A program made the position numbers and the translations under genes. The notes beneath the pieces were generated by a model. The model was not told where the DNA came from and searched no databases. It saw only the letters and a program-made list of their open reading frames with translations. A stretch of 64,000 bases of DNA. It comes from Gavia stellata (taxonomy: Eukaryota > Chordata > Aves > Gaviiformes > Gaviidae). Below, piece after piece: positions 30,301 through 49,200 of this stretch (its first letter is position 1; every line of letters starts with the position of its first letter). Location: assembly GCF_030936135.1 (NCBI RefSeq), contig NC_082631.1:986721-1050720 (forward strand). The letters run 5' to 3'.

Positions 30301-30719
30301 GACCAGCTCTGTGAAGGGAGACGGGGGGTTCATCCGGAAACCCTATATCGCACATACGTAGTGGTTTACTATATAAAATGATGTAATAATACAACAGAAT
30401 AATAGAAAAATAGAATTGAATACTATAACATCATAATAGAATAACATAATAACTATGTTTACTATATAGAATAACTATTTTAGGACCTGCAAGATCATTT
30501 TCCTCTAGTCTGCTACGCCTCCTGTTAAATCATAGTGTGCAGTAAATAATTCAGTCTGTAATAACCGATTTGGGGTTAAATTATTAGAAATCAGCTGTGA
30601 CGCTGGCTGGAGAGCGTTGCTGCAAAAACCCCGCGGATTTCTAATGGAAATCTCAAGCTCCTGTGTAAGGTAGGAGCTGAAATGTGTCGGCTTTGCCTAA
30701 GCGATGCAGAGCTGCTCCG
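27339..30719. other. Intron 4, first part
   Basis: Mostly unique. A 20-bp tandem duplication (TCAGCGCCTCGCTTTATTGC) occurs around 27,510-27,547. An AT-rich patch with degenerate AATAGAATA motifs occupies about 30,360-30,485. No exon is supported. Confidence 0.55.
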
Positions 30720-31147
30720 TGGTCCCAGCCAGGACCCATGGGATCCCAGCAGGATCATGGGATCCCAGCAGAACTACAGGATCCCAGCCAGGAGCTACGG
30801 GACCCCAGCCAGGAGCCACGGGATCCCAGCAGGACCATGGGATCCCAGCCAGGACCCACGGGACCCCAGCAGGACCATGGGATCCCAGCCAGCACCCATG
30901 GGATCCCAGCCAGCACCCATGGGATCCCAGCAGAACCACAGGATCCCAGCGGGACCCTCAGGATCTCAGCAGAACCACGGGATCCCAGCGGGACCATGGG
31001 ATCCCAGCCAGGACCCACGGGACCCCAGCAGGACCACAGGATCCCAGCCAGCACCCACGGGATCCCAGCAGGACCATGGGATCCCAGCCAGGAGCCACGG
31101 GATCCCAGCAGGACCTTGGGATCCCAGCCAGGACCCGCAGGATCCCT
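30720..31147. repeat. 19-21-bp minisatellite, about 21 copies, intron 4
   Basis: The units are GGGATCCCAGCAGGACCAT and GGGATCCCAGCCAGGACCCAC with small indels that alternate 19- and 21-base lengths. The BamHI-type GGATCC core recurs in most copies. The short ORFs over it are repeat artefacts. Confidence 0.93.
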
Positions 31148-32522
31148 CTGGCTACGACCCCCCACCTGATTTAGAGACACCAGCACTCCACTGTCACTTG
31201 CAAGGAGAACGGGATGAAACCTCCCGATTTTATGCTCTTAATTCAGTTGCTGTTGGGTTTTTAGCGGAAATACGCTCGTCAGCGGTCGTAGTTGAGCATC
31301 TTTTAACACGCAACATTCTTCTCGGGGGATGGCAATAATTGCAGCTCCTGGGGACTGACCGGGAGCACATCTGGCTGCGTTCCTTTTCTAATCCCTTATT
31401 TTCTGGGAGCGATTCTTGGAAGAGGTGTTGGATAGGCGACGAGGCAGGGCGCACGGCTAACCGGTCGTGCTCGGGAGAGTCTCCTTGGTGAGAGCGCGGT
31501 GAAATGGCGGCCAAAATCCAGTCTCTGCAGCCTGGGGGGAGCACGGCCACGGATCGAGCGGTGGGATTTCTCTCTGCTCAGGGTGTGCGTAAAGGATAGT
31601 CCCCATGTTTTAAAAAACACTGAGCTCTCCTCTCGCTGAAGATGATGATCCAATTATTGCTAACGAGGTACGTTTGATACCTGGCAGAAGGTGCTCCTGT
31701 AGTATCCCAAACCCTCTCCGGACTTTGGAGTTGATCTCACTTTGCTGCTACCTCCGTCTTGAAGGTCTGCTAGTGGCGTGTCCCAGCATCATCCGAGCGT
31801 TGCAGCATTCCCCTTTTCCATGCCGGAGACTTTGGAAGCTTGGGCAGAGCTTTGCCCTGCAAAGCAGCGGCAGCTCCGGCAAGGAGGTGACATTCCCAGG
31901 TCCAAGGACAACGCTGACGTTTCCAGTCTCGTGTCCCAACCTCTACGGTTGCTCCGTGTTTGAAATCACCTAACGAGGACGTCGCTCTCCAGCCGTCGGG
32001 AGAGATTTCCCCCGGACGGTAGCAGCTGCGATGCCTTAAATCACCCAAGAATTAAGAAACTCCTCCTGATAACGGAGCACAAAATTGCTCCCGAAGGAAG
32101 AGCTGCCCAGTTTTGGCTCCAAAATGGTGACAGTCGAGAACTGTTGCCTTGGAAAACAGCGTAGGCAGGAAGAGAGGCACTCATCTCCTTGCCCCGCCTG
32201 CAAGAAATGTTGTGGGAAGGGAAGGGGAAGAGAGGAGCGCGCCTTTGGCCTGTTCTTGATCTTTTTTTGGGGGCGGGGGTTTGGCACAGTTAGGTCTTGA
32301 TCTTCTTCACTGTTTCACCTAGCGAGCCATGAAAAGAATCCTTGTGAAGGAAAACGTGGCGAGCGTTTGTCCCTGACTGGTTGCTCAAGAACGGGAACTG
32401 CAAAATACTAATTATCTAATGAGCCATGTTCTTGAAACGGTGTGATTACGAAATGTTAATTGTTTTTCCCGTTAATAAAGTTTGAAGAGAGAAACAACCT
32501 TTTCTTTCTTTTCTCTTGGCAG
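31148..32522. other. Intron 4, last part
   Basis: No exon or array. The exon 4 acceptor tract is TTTTCTTTCTTTTCTCTTGG. Confidence 0.55.
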
Positions 32523-32806
32523 TGACATCCAAACCAGGATCATCCACGGTACCAAACGCAACCCAAGCATCGTCCCCGGCGCAGACGCAGGCGCCGCAGC
32601 AAAACCTCCAGTCAGCGCAGACGACTCATTCCTTTCCTTCCGTCACCCCCGACCTCATCGTCCAGACCCCAGTAATGACGATGGTGCCTCCTCAACCTCC
32701 TGCGCCGCCTCCGCCCGCTCCCCAGGCCCCCGCGCCGCCGGCCCCGGCTCCCCAGCCCATCCAGCCTCACCCTCCCGTTATCCCAACACCCGCCCAGCCC
32801 GTGAAG
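32523..32806 (+). CDS. BRD4: BRD4 coding exon 4: Pro/Gln-rich linker between bromodomains (residues 187-281)
   Basis: The acceptor TTCTCTTGGCAG ends at 32,522 and the donor GTGAGT starts at 32,807. The exon has 284 bases, and its first two bases finish Val187. The product is low-complexity Ser/Thr/Pro/Gln sequence around the conserved core [18 protein letters not shown], followed by a Pro-Ala run. This matches the human linker block in order, while the flanking proline repeats differ in length. It is likely disordered. Confidence 0.95.
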
Positions 32807-33361
32807 GTGAGTGATTCCTTAAATACCTTAACGTGACGGCTTAAATTATCTTCGTGGTGTACAAATGCTGCGGTTGGTCGAGCGGTCGCCCTTTGCTTTG
32901 CTGCTGGAGTCGGATTTGAAGGCAAACGGCCGCAGTTTGGTCAAAAGATTCATGTTTTGAGAAACATGAGGAGCCTACGGTGACCCTCTCTGACACCAGT
33001 TAAAGTTAGACATGATGAATTCCACCCAGGTTTGCGTGGAAACCCCGTTCATCCTCTTAAAACCTTCCTGACTTGAGCTTTATACGACTCAGGAAGAAAA
33101 TCTTGGCTTGCTGAAGTGACTCACGCCCTTGACCTTTGCTGGTACGACGGAGATAATCCATATGTTTTTCTGTAGAGCTCAGTACAGACCAACACTATCT
33201 GAATATTTTTGGGAGGGCTTCCAATGTCCTTCTCGTAGCGTTGCCATGAGGCTTGAGTCACTAACGATGGCGAATCCGAGTCAACGCTACAAGAAACCCA
33301 ACTCGGTTGAAGCCAAAAGTATGATACCAAAAATAATATTGCTTTATTTCCTCGGTTATAG
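32807..33361. other. Intron 5 (555 bases), no feature
   Basis: A short unique intron. The branch/pyrimidine region before 33,361 is weak (TTTATTTCCTCGGTTATAG). Confidence 0.6.
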
Positions 33362-33733
<372 letters not shown>

Positions 33734-34169
33734 TGAGAGGGTGGGGGGGTCGGGGTCTGAGCAGAGAAAAAAGAGCATTTTCGCCCCGCGCGTGCGCACC
33801 AGGCGTCTTCAGATGTCTGCCAGATCTATTTTGGCAGCAGGTTTCTGGTACATTCGGTCTCTCTTCTTCTCCTCTTGCTGTTACCCTGACATTTGGGAAA
33901 AACAAACAAGCCGGCATCCTTCCAGAAGGGCTCTTAGGAAACGCTCGCACGGGGTTTTTTATAGAAAATTTCCATTACTGTATAAATCTACCCTTTTTTT
34001 TTTAGCCCAGGAGATGGCCTCAGAGAGCACAAATCACAGGAATAAGGAGATTTGATTGAAAAAACCCCCATTTTCAATTCTTTTTAAAATAAAGGCCTGT
34101 CTTCCTGAAGTTGTCCATGTAAATCAGTCTTCTGTTAAGCACAGGTAGTTCCCTCTAGTTTAGAGTCAC

Positions 34170-34505
34170 TTCATTTTAAAGAGCGACTGCAAATTCATCC
34201 ACGCTTCCCCTTGAAACGTCAGTTCGCTATTGGGGTTGTTTAATTTCAAAAAGCGACGGCGAAGTCATCCACTTTTCCCCTTGAAATGTTCATTTGTGTA
34301 TTTTTTAGCTAGGGAACCTTAATTTGTTATTTAGAAGTCTTTAACTTTTTCGTTATCGAGTGTTAATTACTTACTTAGAAGCCTAACTTCAGCTAGGAAA
34401 CCTTAATTCCTTATTTACAAGTCTTTAACTTTTTAGTTACCAAACTAGTTTTACCAAACTAGTTACCAAACAAGTTAATTCCTTAGTTAGAAGTCTTAAC
34501 TTCTT
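34170..34505. repeat. Degenerate local duplications, intron 6
   Basis: A stretch of about 65 bases (GAGCGACTGCAAATTCATCC, CCCCTTGAAACGTC) is repeated from about 34,245 (AAGCGACGGCGAAGTCATCC, CCCCTTGAAATGTT). Beyond this, TTAACTTTTTAGTTACCAAA-type units recur to about 34,505. This is old, drifted tandem sequence. Confidence 0.6.
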
Positions 34506-35777
34506 AGCGACGGGATGAACTCGTGTGCAGGCGGTTTAAGCTTAGCTCTAACTCCTGCTTCCCCCAGTTTGGGCCTGCGTTTTAAAACCAGAGGACTGAA
34601 TTTTCCCTTCCCGCAGCCCGCTCCTTGCCGAGGTTACACCAGGGCCGAAGCCAACGAGGATCACGGCTCTTCCTTCATCACGGCATTTCGCACCTGTAGG
34701 ATCTTGGTGGGCCAAACCTTGGGGATGCCGAATTAAATTCTTGGCTTTGGCTTTCTCCTTTCTCCTCCGGACTGGCCGGCGATGAGCGTTAGGTCTTGCA
34801 CGTCCGTTGCTGCCTGTACATCTCGCTGCCCAACTCTCTGGCGGGGCAGCCTGGCTGAGGTCACCCTTGGCAGATGTTGCCGGGACAGCTGTTGAGCGTT
34901 CTTTGTCTTCCAGTTGTCCAACTCAACCCCGCTTTCCCAGGGAGAGAGAAGGAGGCGTGAAGCTTTTCTTGGCTCAGCTGGTGTTGCCGCAGCTGGAGAC
35001 GGCGTTCGGAGGGATGAGGGGTCATCTCGAGGCTGTTTCCACCCGGATCGGTCCTCCCAGCTCCGCGTAGGCTTGGGACGGGAGCCGGTGGCCGTAGAGC
35101 AGGTCTGTGTCCTCCTAGGGTGGAGGTCCAAGCTCTAGAGACACCAGCTTGGTTCCTGGAGGACGGGTGGTTGGTTGAAAGCAGGTGAGATGGTTGAATC
35201 CTGGCCCCTGCGTCAACAAAGCCTGTCATCTTCTTCCGTCGTTGGGTGAAGGACCGTCCTGGTGTCCTCTGTCCCTCCAACCAGGCTACGTCCTTAAAAC
35301 AACTCTTGAGGTCTTCCTTCTAGGGGAACGATCTGAGCAAAGCCCACCGTATTCTTCTGCTAACGCACGATCTTGGGCGCACGTGGAGGTTCAGCCCTTC
35401 TTGGTTGAGGTCAGGTAGAGCCAGGGTTCGTCCTCCTGGCCTTCAACACCACTCTGCAACACAGCATCCCTGTTCGGTTCTTCACCTGAACCACTGCTAT
35501 CAACCACATAGACAGCGAGAAGGTGGCTCGGAGAGCGCGTAGTCCTCTTCCCAACATCACTGAGGATGCCCGTAGTCGGCTCTAATTTTTTAGAAACCAA
35601 CCTCAATCCTTCGTTTGACCAAAATTAGTCGTTCCAACGTAGGGTGAAAATGGGTGTGCGAAATCCGCGGGCGCCGCGGGGCGGTATTTATTCAATCCAT
35701 CGACTTGGTGTTTGCACTGTTAATAGCAGAAAGTTTTGTTGTTTTATTTTTTTTTTCCCTTCTCCCTTCCTTTCTAG
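34506..35777. other. Intron 6, second part
   Basis: GC-richer unique sequence without a supported exon. The exon 6 acceptor tract (TTTATTTTTTTTTTCCCTTC) is strong. Confidence 0.55.
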
Positions 35778-40539
<4,762 letters not shown>

Positions 40540-40749
40540 GACGTGTTCGAGATGCGCTTCGCCAAGATGCCGGATGAACCGGAAGAACCTGTGATTCCAG
40601 CTTCTTCTCCCGTGGTGGTGCCACCTCCCACCAAGGTGGCTCCTCCGTCGTCTAGCGACAGCAGCAGCGATAGCTCCTCCGACAGCGACAGCTCATCGGA
40701 TGATTCCGAGGAGGAGCGAGCTCAGCGGTTAGCGGAGCTCCAGGAACAG
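40540..40749 (+). CDS. BRD4: BRD4 coding exon 7: linker and CK2-type phosphoserine cluster (residues 445-514)
   Basis: The exon has 70 codons in phase 0/0, between acceptor TTTTCAGG-type site (AG at 40,538-40,539) and donor GTACCG. It opens [17 protein letters not shown], the final helix after bromodomain 2. It then encodes a run of Ser/Asp (about residues 481-503) matching the N-terminal cluster of CK2 phosphorylation sites that controls BRD4 chromatin binding, ending [14 protein letters not shown]. The donor lies 241 bases before a 2.2-kb minisatellite. Confidence 0.97.
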
Positions 40750-40990
40750 GTACCGCGTCCGTCGTGACGGATTGGGGGTGTCCAGCTTGTCCGTCTTCTT
40801 GAACTTGGTGGCCTCGGGGATTTTCCTCAAAGCCGTAGGCTTTCCGACGGTACGTCGGCTGCAGAATGCTCCAAAATCGGTAGTTTTAAGGTGAAGCCGC
40901 AAGGAATTGGCGCTTGCCCGTTCCTGGTAGGACACGCAAGATGGTCCCCAACGGCGGGGGTTTGCTGCCTGCGCTTGGGTGGTGTCGTCT

Positions 40991-43233
40991 GAGCAGGCGG
41001 GACATTTCCGAGCAGGCGGGAGACTCCCGGGAAGGCAGGAGACTCCTGGGAAGGCAGGACATTTCTGAGCAGGCAGGAGACTCCCGGGCAGGCAGGACAT
41101 TTCCGAGCAGGCAGGAGACTCCTGGGCAGGCAGGAGACTCGGGAGCAAGCAGGAGACTCGGGAGCAAGCAGGAGACTCCCGGGAAGGCAGGACATTTCCG
41201 AGCAGCTGGACATTTCCGAGCAGGCGGGAGACTCCCGGGAAGGCAGGAGACTCCTGGGAAGGCAGGACATTTCCGAGCAGGCGGGAGACTCAGGAGCAGG
41301 CAGGAGATTTCCGAGCAGGCAGGAGATTTCCGAGCAGGCAGGAGACTCGGGAGCAGGCAGGAGACTCCCGGGAAGGCAGGACATTTCCGAGCAGGCAGGA
41401 CATTTCCGAGCAGGCAGGAGAATCCCAGGAAGGCAGGACATTTCCGAGCAGGCAGGAGACTCAGGAGCAGGCAGGACATTTCCGAGCAGGCAGGAGACTC
41501 CCGGGAAGGCAGGACATTTCCGAGCAGCTGGACATTTCCGAGCAGGCGGGAGACTCCCGGGAAGGCAGGAGACTCCTGGGAAGGCAGGAGATTTCCGAGC
41601 AAGCAGGAGTTTTCTGAGCAAGCAGGAGACTCGGGAGCAGGCAGGAGATTCCCGAGCAAGCAGGAGATTCCCGAGCAAGCAGGAGACTCGGGAGCAGCCA
41701 GGAGACTCCCGGAAAGGCAGGAGATTTCCAAGCAGGCAGGAGATTTCCGAGCAGGCAGGAGACTCAGGAGCAGGCAGGAGATTTCCGAGCAGGCAGGAGA
41801 TTTCCGAGCAGGCAGGAGACTCGGGAGCAGGCAGGAGACTCCCGGGAAGGCAGGACATTTCCGAGCAGGCAGGACATTTCCGAGCAGGCAGGAGACTCAG
41901 GAGCAGGCAGGACATTTCCGAGCAGGCAGGAGAATCCCAGGAAGGCAGGACATTTCCGAGCAGGCAGGAGACTCAGGAGCAGGCAGGACATTTCCAAGCA
42001 GGCAGGAGACTCCCGGGAAGGCAGGACATTTCCGAGCAGGCAGGAGACATTTCCGAGCAGGCAGGAGACTCAGGAGCAGGCAGGACATTTCCGAGCAGGC
42101 AGGAGACTCCCGGGAAGGCAGGACATTTCCGAGCAGCTGGACATTTCCGAGCAGGCGGGAGACTCCCGGGAAGGCAGGAGACTCTTGGGAAGGCAGGAGA
42201 TTTCCGAGCAAGCAGGAGTTTTCTGAGCAAGCAGGAGACTCGGGAGCAGGCAGGAGATTCCCGAGCAAGCAGGAGATTCCCGAGCAAGCAGGAGACTCGG
42301 GAGCAGCCAGGAGACTCCCGGGAAGGCAGGAGATTTCCGAGCAGGCAGGAGATTTCCGAGCAGGCAGGAGACTCAGGAGCAGGCAGGAGACTCAGGAGCA
42401 GGCAGGAGATTTCCGAGCAGGCAGGAGATTTCCGAGCAGGCAGGAGACTCGGGAGCAGGCAGGAGACTCAGGAGCAGGCAGGAGATTTCCGAGCAGGCAG
42501 GAGACTCGGGAGCAGGCAGGAGACTCCCGGGAAGGCAGGACATTTCCGAGCAGGCAGGACATTTCCGAGCAGGCAGGAGAATCCCAGGAAGGCAGGACAT
42601 TTCCGAGCAGGCAGGAGACATTTCCGAGCAGGCAGGAGACTCAGGAGCAGGCAGGACATTTCCGAGCAGGCAGGAGACTCCCGGGAAGGCAGGACATTTC
42701 CGAGCAGCTGGACATTTCCGAGCAGGCGGGAGACTCCCGGGAAGGCAGGAGACTCCTGGGAAGGCAGGAGATTTCCGAGCAAGCAGGAGTTTTCTGAGCA
42801 AGCAGGAGACTCGGGAGCAGGCAGGAGATTCCCGAGCAAGCAGGAGATTCCCGAGCAGCAGGAGACTCGGGAGCAGCCAGGAGACTCCCGGGAAGGCAGG
42901 ACATTTCCAAGCAGGCAGGAGATTTCCGAGCAGGCAGGAGACTCGGGAGCAGGCAGGAGATTTCTGAGCAGGCAGGAGATTTCCGAGCAGGCAGGAGACT
43001 CGGGAGCAGGCAGGAGAATCCCGGGAAGGCAGGACATTTCCGAGCAGCTGGACATTTCCAAGCAGGCGGGAGACTCCTGGGAAGGCAGGAGATTTCTGAG
43101 CAGGCAGGAGACTCTGGAGCAGGCAGGAGACTCCTGGGAAGGCAGGAGACTCTGGAGCAGGCAGGAGACTCCCGGGAAGGCAGGAGACTCTGGAGCAGGC
43201 AGGAGACTCCCGGGAAGGCAGGAGACTCCCGGG
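40991..43233. repeat. 19-bp minisatellite with higher-order structure, about 118 copies, intron 8
   Basis: Two main unit types, GAGCAGGCAGGACATTTCC and GGGAAGGCAGGAGACTCCC, are intermixed with GAGCAGGCAGGAGACTCGG variants. A characteristic block (AGCAAGCAGGAGTTTTCTGA) occurs at about 41,601, 42,200 and 42,781, spaced about 599 and 581 bases, showing a higher-order repeat of roughly 0.6 kb in three copies. The + (transcribed-sense) strand is strongly purine-rich. The 627-codon + ORF and several - strand ORFs are artefacts of a stop-poor repeat. Confidence 0.95.
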
Positions 43234-43613
43234 CTGCCTGAACTCATGGGCCGGAGTGAGGATTTACCCAGTACGGGGAAAACCCACGAGATAACGAGCA
43301 GCACTCCAACCCCCAACCTTGTCTCCCGCATCCTCCCCGTTCACGCCATCGTTAGCGCTGGTAATTAAAGCATCGCTCGCGCTGACGAAGCGAACAGCCC
43401 ACGGGGAGAAATCCCCGTAAAAGAGGTTGTCTCCTTCCTCTTGCAGCGGTCAGCACTTTAATATAGAGAAATCACGGTGTGATGGAAAGCTGGAAGAAGC
43501 GACTTAATTAGTGGTGAAAGATAAGAAAGCGTTAGGCGGTAGAGAAAAACGTTAATTAATATGGAAGAGGTGCTGGGCAAAAGTATCTTGATCTTTGTGT
43601 GTCTGCCTCTCAG
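43234..43613. other. End of intron 8
   Basis: Unique sequence with no feature except the exon 8 acceptor at 43,605-43,613. Confidence 0.6.
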
Positions 43614-43813
43614 CTTAAAGCAGTGCATGAACAGCTCGCAGCCCTGTCCCAGCCACAGCAGAACAAACCAAAGAAAAAAGAGAAAGACAAGAAGGAGAAG
43701 AAGAAAGAGAAGCACAAAAAGAAGGAGGAACTGGAAGACGCCAAGAAAAGCAAAGCCAAGGAACCGCCACCCAAGAAGGCCAAGAAAAGCAACAGCAACA
43801 CCAGTACCTCCAG
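43614..43813 (+). CDS. BRD4: BRD4 coding exon 8: motif B helix and lysine-rich basic interaction segment (residues 515-581)
   Basis: The exon has 200 bases, between acceptor GCCTCTCAG (ends 43,613) and donor GTCAGC. It encodes [19 protein letters not shown], the BET motif-B helix implicated in dimerisation, then a dense Lys/Glu tract ([18 protein letters not shown]) and EPPPKKAKK. This corresponds to the basic-residue-enriched region that contacts the phosphorylated serine cluster and partner factors. It ends with the first two bases of Ser581. Confidence 0.97.
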
Positions 43814-44590
43814 GTCAGCCCCGTCCCCGCTCCGTCACGTAACCCTCACTAACATTTTTTATTTCCCTTTGCTAATTAATTAATTATACCCAGGATTCTT
43901 GACGAATAACACCTTCGCTAGGGCTGACTCGCAGCAAGCCCCTCGCCTCCCCAGGCGTTGCTCGGGGTCAAGTCCCAACCAGGAGTTCAGCTTCGTTGTT
44001 CGGGGCTGGTGCTTTTCCGCGTGGCTGTTGTGAACACGCTGAGTACGGGAGAGAGGGGGGGAAAAAAACCCAAAAAAATGACGTGGAGTCGCTCTGTTGC
44101 ATCTCAAACCCTTGAATCCTCTTAATTTTTCCTCCCTCTCCCTTTTTTTGGAAGCTGTAGGGTTTAAATTAAGAGGTAAGATGCCGAGAGCCGACTCTCT
44201 ACCCCTTGCCAGCTGCCGGCTCGAAGGGGAGGCAGGATCTCGGGATTTAACCCGAGGCGAAAGGGAGTTGTTTGGCATATGTAGCTCTAATGAGATGAAA
44301 TTAAGAAAGAAGAAGAAAACGAGCAAGATCTTGGAGCTTGCCTCTGTCCCCGGGCCTCACCGCAGCGTTCGGTGTGTTCACACTTTGAATAAACCCCGGC
44401 GGGCACGGCAGTGGATTATTTTAGGGAAATGGACCTTCTGTGATACCATTAACCTCATCCTTTACTAATTCTGGGCTGATTTTCTACCCAGACTTCATTG
44501 ATTAACCGCGTTAGCACCAAATCCGCTGCAAACAGTGGGATAAATACCTACAAATCTACCTCCCATCAGTTTTGAAGTCCCTGAAGCGTG
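43814..44590. other. Start of intron 9
   Basis: No exon or repeat is supported. Confidence 0.55.
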
Positions 44591-46738
44591 TCTGACAGCG
44601 CGTTGAGCTCAGCTTTGGGTGTCTCAGGGCGGGTTGAGCTCAGCTTTGGGTGTCTGACAGCGCGTTGAGCTCAGCTTTGGGTGTCTGACAGCGCGTTGAG
44701 CTCAGCTTTGGGTGTCTCAGGGCGGGTTGAGCTCAGCTTTGGGTGTCTGACAGCGCGTTGAGCTCAGCTTTGGGTGTCTCAGAGCGGGTTGAGCTCAGCT
44801 TTGGGTGTCTGACAGCGGGTTGAGCTCAGCTTTGGGTGTCTTAACAGTGGGTTGAGCTCAGCTTTGGGTGTCTCAGGGCGGGTTGAGTTCAGCTTTGGGT
44901 GTCTCAGAGCGCGTTGAGCTCAGCTTTGGGTGTCTGACAGCGGGTTGAGCTCAGCTTTGGGTGTCTGACAGCGGGTTGAGCTCAGCTTTGGGTGTGTCAG
45001 AGCGCGTTGAGCTCAGCTTTGGGTGTCTGACAGCGGGTTGAGCTCAGCTTTGGGTGTCTCAGAGCAGTTGAGCTCAGCTTTGGGTGTCTCAGAGCGGGTT
45101 GAGCTCAGCTTTGGGTGTCTGACAGCGGGTTGAGCTCAGCTTTGGGTGTCTCAGAGCGCATTGAGCTCAGCTTTGGGTGTCTCAGGGCGGGTTGAGCTCA
45201 GCTTTGGGTGTCTCAGAGCGGGTTGAGCTCAGCTTTGGGTGTCTGACAGCGGGTTGAGCTCAGCTTTGGGTGTCTGACAGCGGGTTGAGCTCAGCTTTGG
45301 GTGTCTTAACAGCGGGTTGAGCTCAGCTTTGGGTGTCTCAGAGCGGGTTGAGCTCAGCTTTGGGTGTCTCAGAGTGGGTTGAGCTCAGCTTTGGGTGTCT
45401 CAGAGCGGGTTGAGCTCAGCTTTGGGTGACTTAACAGCGGGTTGAGCTCAGCTTTGGGTGTCTTAACAGCGGGTTGAGCTCAGCTTTGGGTGTCTGACAG
45501 CGGGTTGAGCTCAGCTTTGGGTGTCTGACAGCGGGTTGAGCTCAGCTTTGGGTGTGTCAGAGCGCGTTGAGCTCAGCTTTGGGTGTCTGACAGCGGGTTG
45601 AGCTCAGCTTTGGGTGTCTCAGAGCAGTTGAGCTCAGCTTTGGGTGTCTCAGAGTGGGTTGAGCTCAGCTTTGGGTGTCTGACAGCGGGTTGAGCTCAGC
45701 TTTGGGTGTCTCAGAGCGCATTGAGCTCAGCTTTGGGTGTCTCAGGGCGGGTTGAGCTCAGCTTTGGGTGTCTCAGAGCGCATTGAGCTCAGCTTTGGGT
45801 GTCTCAGAGCGGGTTGAGCTCAGCTTTGGGTGTCTGACAGCGGGTTGAGCTCAGCTTTGGGTGTCTTAACAGCGGGTTGAGCTCAGCTTTGGGTGTCTCA
45901 GAGCGGGTTGAGCTCAGCTTTGGGTGTCTCAGAGTGGGTTGAGCTCAGCTTTGGGTGTCTCAGAGCGGGTTGAGCTCAGCTTTGGGTGTCTTAACAGTGG
46001 GTTGAGCTCAGCTTTGGGTGTCTCAGAGCGGGTTGAGCTCAGCTTTGGGTGTCTTAACAGCGGGTTGAGCTCAGCTTTGGGTGTCTCAGAGCAGGTTGAG
46101 TTCAGCTTTGGGTGTCTGACAGCGTGTTGAGCTCAGCTTTGGGTGTCTCAGAGCACGTTGAGCTCAGCTTTGGGTGACTTAACAGCGGGTTGAGCTCAGC
46201 TTTGGGTGTCTTAACAGTGGGTTGAGCTCAGCTTTGGGTGACTTAACAGCGGGTTGAGCTCAGCTTTGGGTGACTTAACAGCGGGTTGAGCTCAGCTTTG
46301 GGTGACTTAACAGCGGGTTGAGCTCAGATTTGGGTGTCTCAGAGTGGGTTGAGCTCAGCTTTGGGTGTCTTAACAGCGGGTTGAGCTCAGCTTTGGGTAT
46401 CTTAACAGCGGGTTGAGCTCAGCTTTGGGTGTCTCAGAGCGGGTTGAGCTCAGCTTTGGGTGTCTTAACAGCGGGTTGAGCTCAGCTTTGGGTGTCTTAA
46501 CAGCGGGTTGAGCTCAGCTTTGGGTGTCTTAACAGCGGGTTGAGCTCAGCTTTGGGTGTCTCAGAGCGGGTTGAGCTCAGCTTTGGGTGTCTCAGAGCGG
46601 GTTGAGCTCAGATTTGGGTGTCTCAGAGCGGGTTGAGCTCAGCTTTGGGTGTCTTAACAGCGGGTTGAGCTCAGCTTTGGGTGTCTTAACAGTGGGTTGA
46701 GCTCAGCTTTGGGTGTCTGACAGTGGGTTGAGCTCAGC
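44591..46738. repeat. 31-bp minisatellite with higher-order structure, about 69 copies, intron 9
   Basis: The unit is GGTTGAGCTCAGCTTTGGGT followed by GTCTCAGAGCG, GTCTGACAGCG or GTCTTAACAGCG. The first 20 bases are almost invariant while the 3' third varies among a few types. The rare GTGTGTCAGAGCGCG unit occurs at about 44,992 and 45,552, and its neighbours match, indicating a duplicated block of about 560 bases. Each unit has the GAGCTC palindrome. The array ends with degraded copies to about 46,800. Confidence 0.96.
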
Positions 46739-46949
46739 CTTCTTGTCCAAGATCAAGCTGAGTTCAGCTTTCTGCATCCCAGCCTCGTGGCTAAGCTTCA
46801 AGCTCAAGCTATAAACGAAAAAGATGCTTGTTTCCAGGATGGAAAGTAAAAATACTAAAACCGGAGTGGTTTAGCGGTTACGTTTAAGAGGTTAGACCGC
46901 AGCGGCTGCTTTTCGGCGTTCCGCTCTGTTCTATAATAACATTTTATAA

Positions 46950-49193
<2,244 letters not shown>

Positions 49194-49200
49194 TATGTTT

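Noticed and set aside
30360..30485. AATAGAATA-rich stretch that might be a reversed CR1 tail
   Set aside because: The body of CR1 is absent next to it and the motif is too degenerate. It is better described as AT-rich sequence.
40914..42797. 627-codon + ORF (repeats of a DISEQAGDS-like peptide) and 281-362-codon - strand ORFs
   Set aside because: They are artefacts of the stop-poor 19-bp array. The unit length is not a multiple of three, so the frame rotates every unit, which is unlike a coding repeat.
44591..46738. Regularly spaced repeats reminiscent of a CRISPR array
   Set aside because: The units are contiguous with only short variant tails, there are no unique spacers, and the host is a eukaryote. 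It is a minisatellite.
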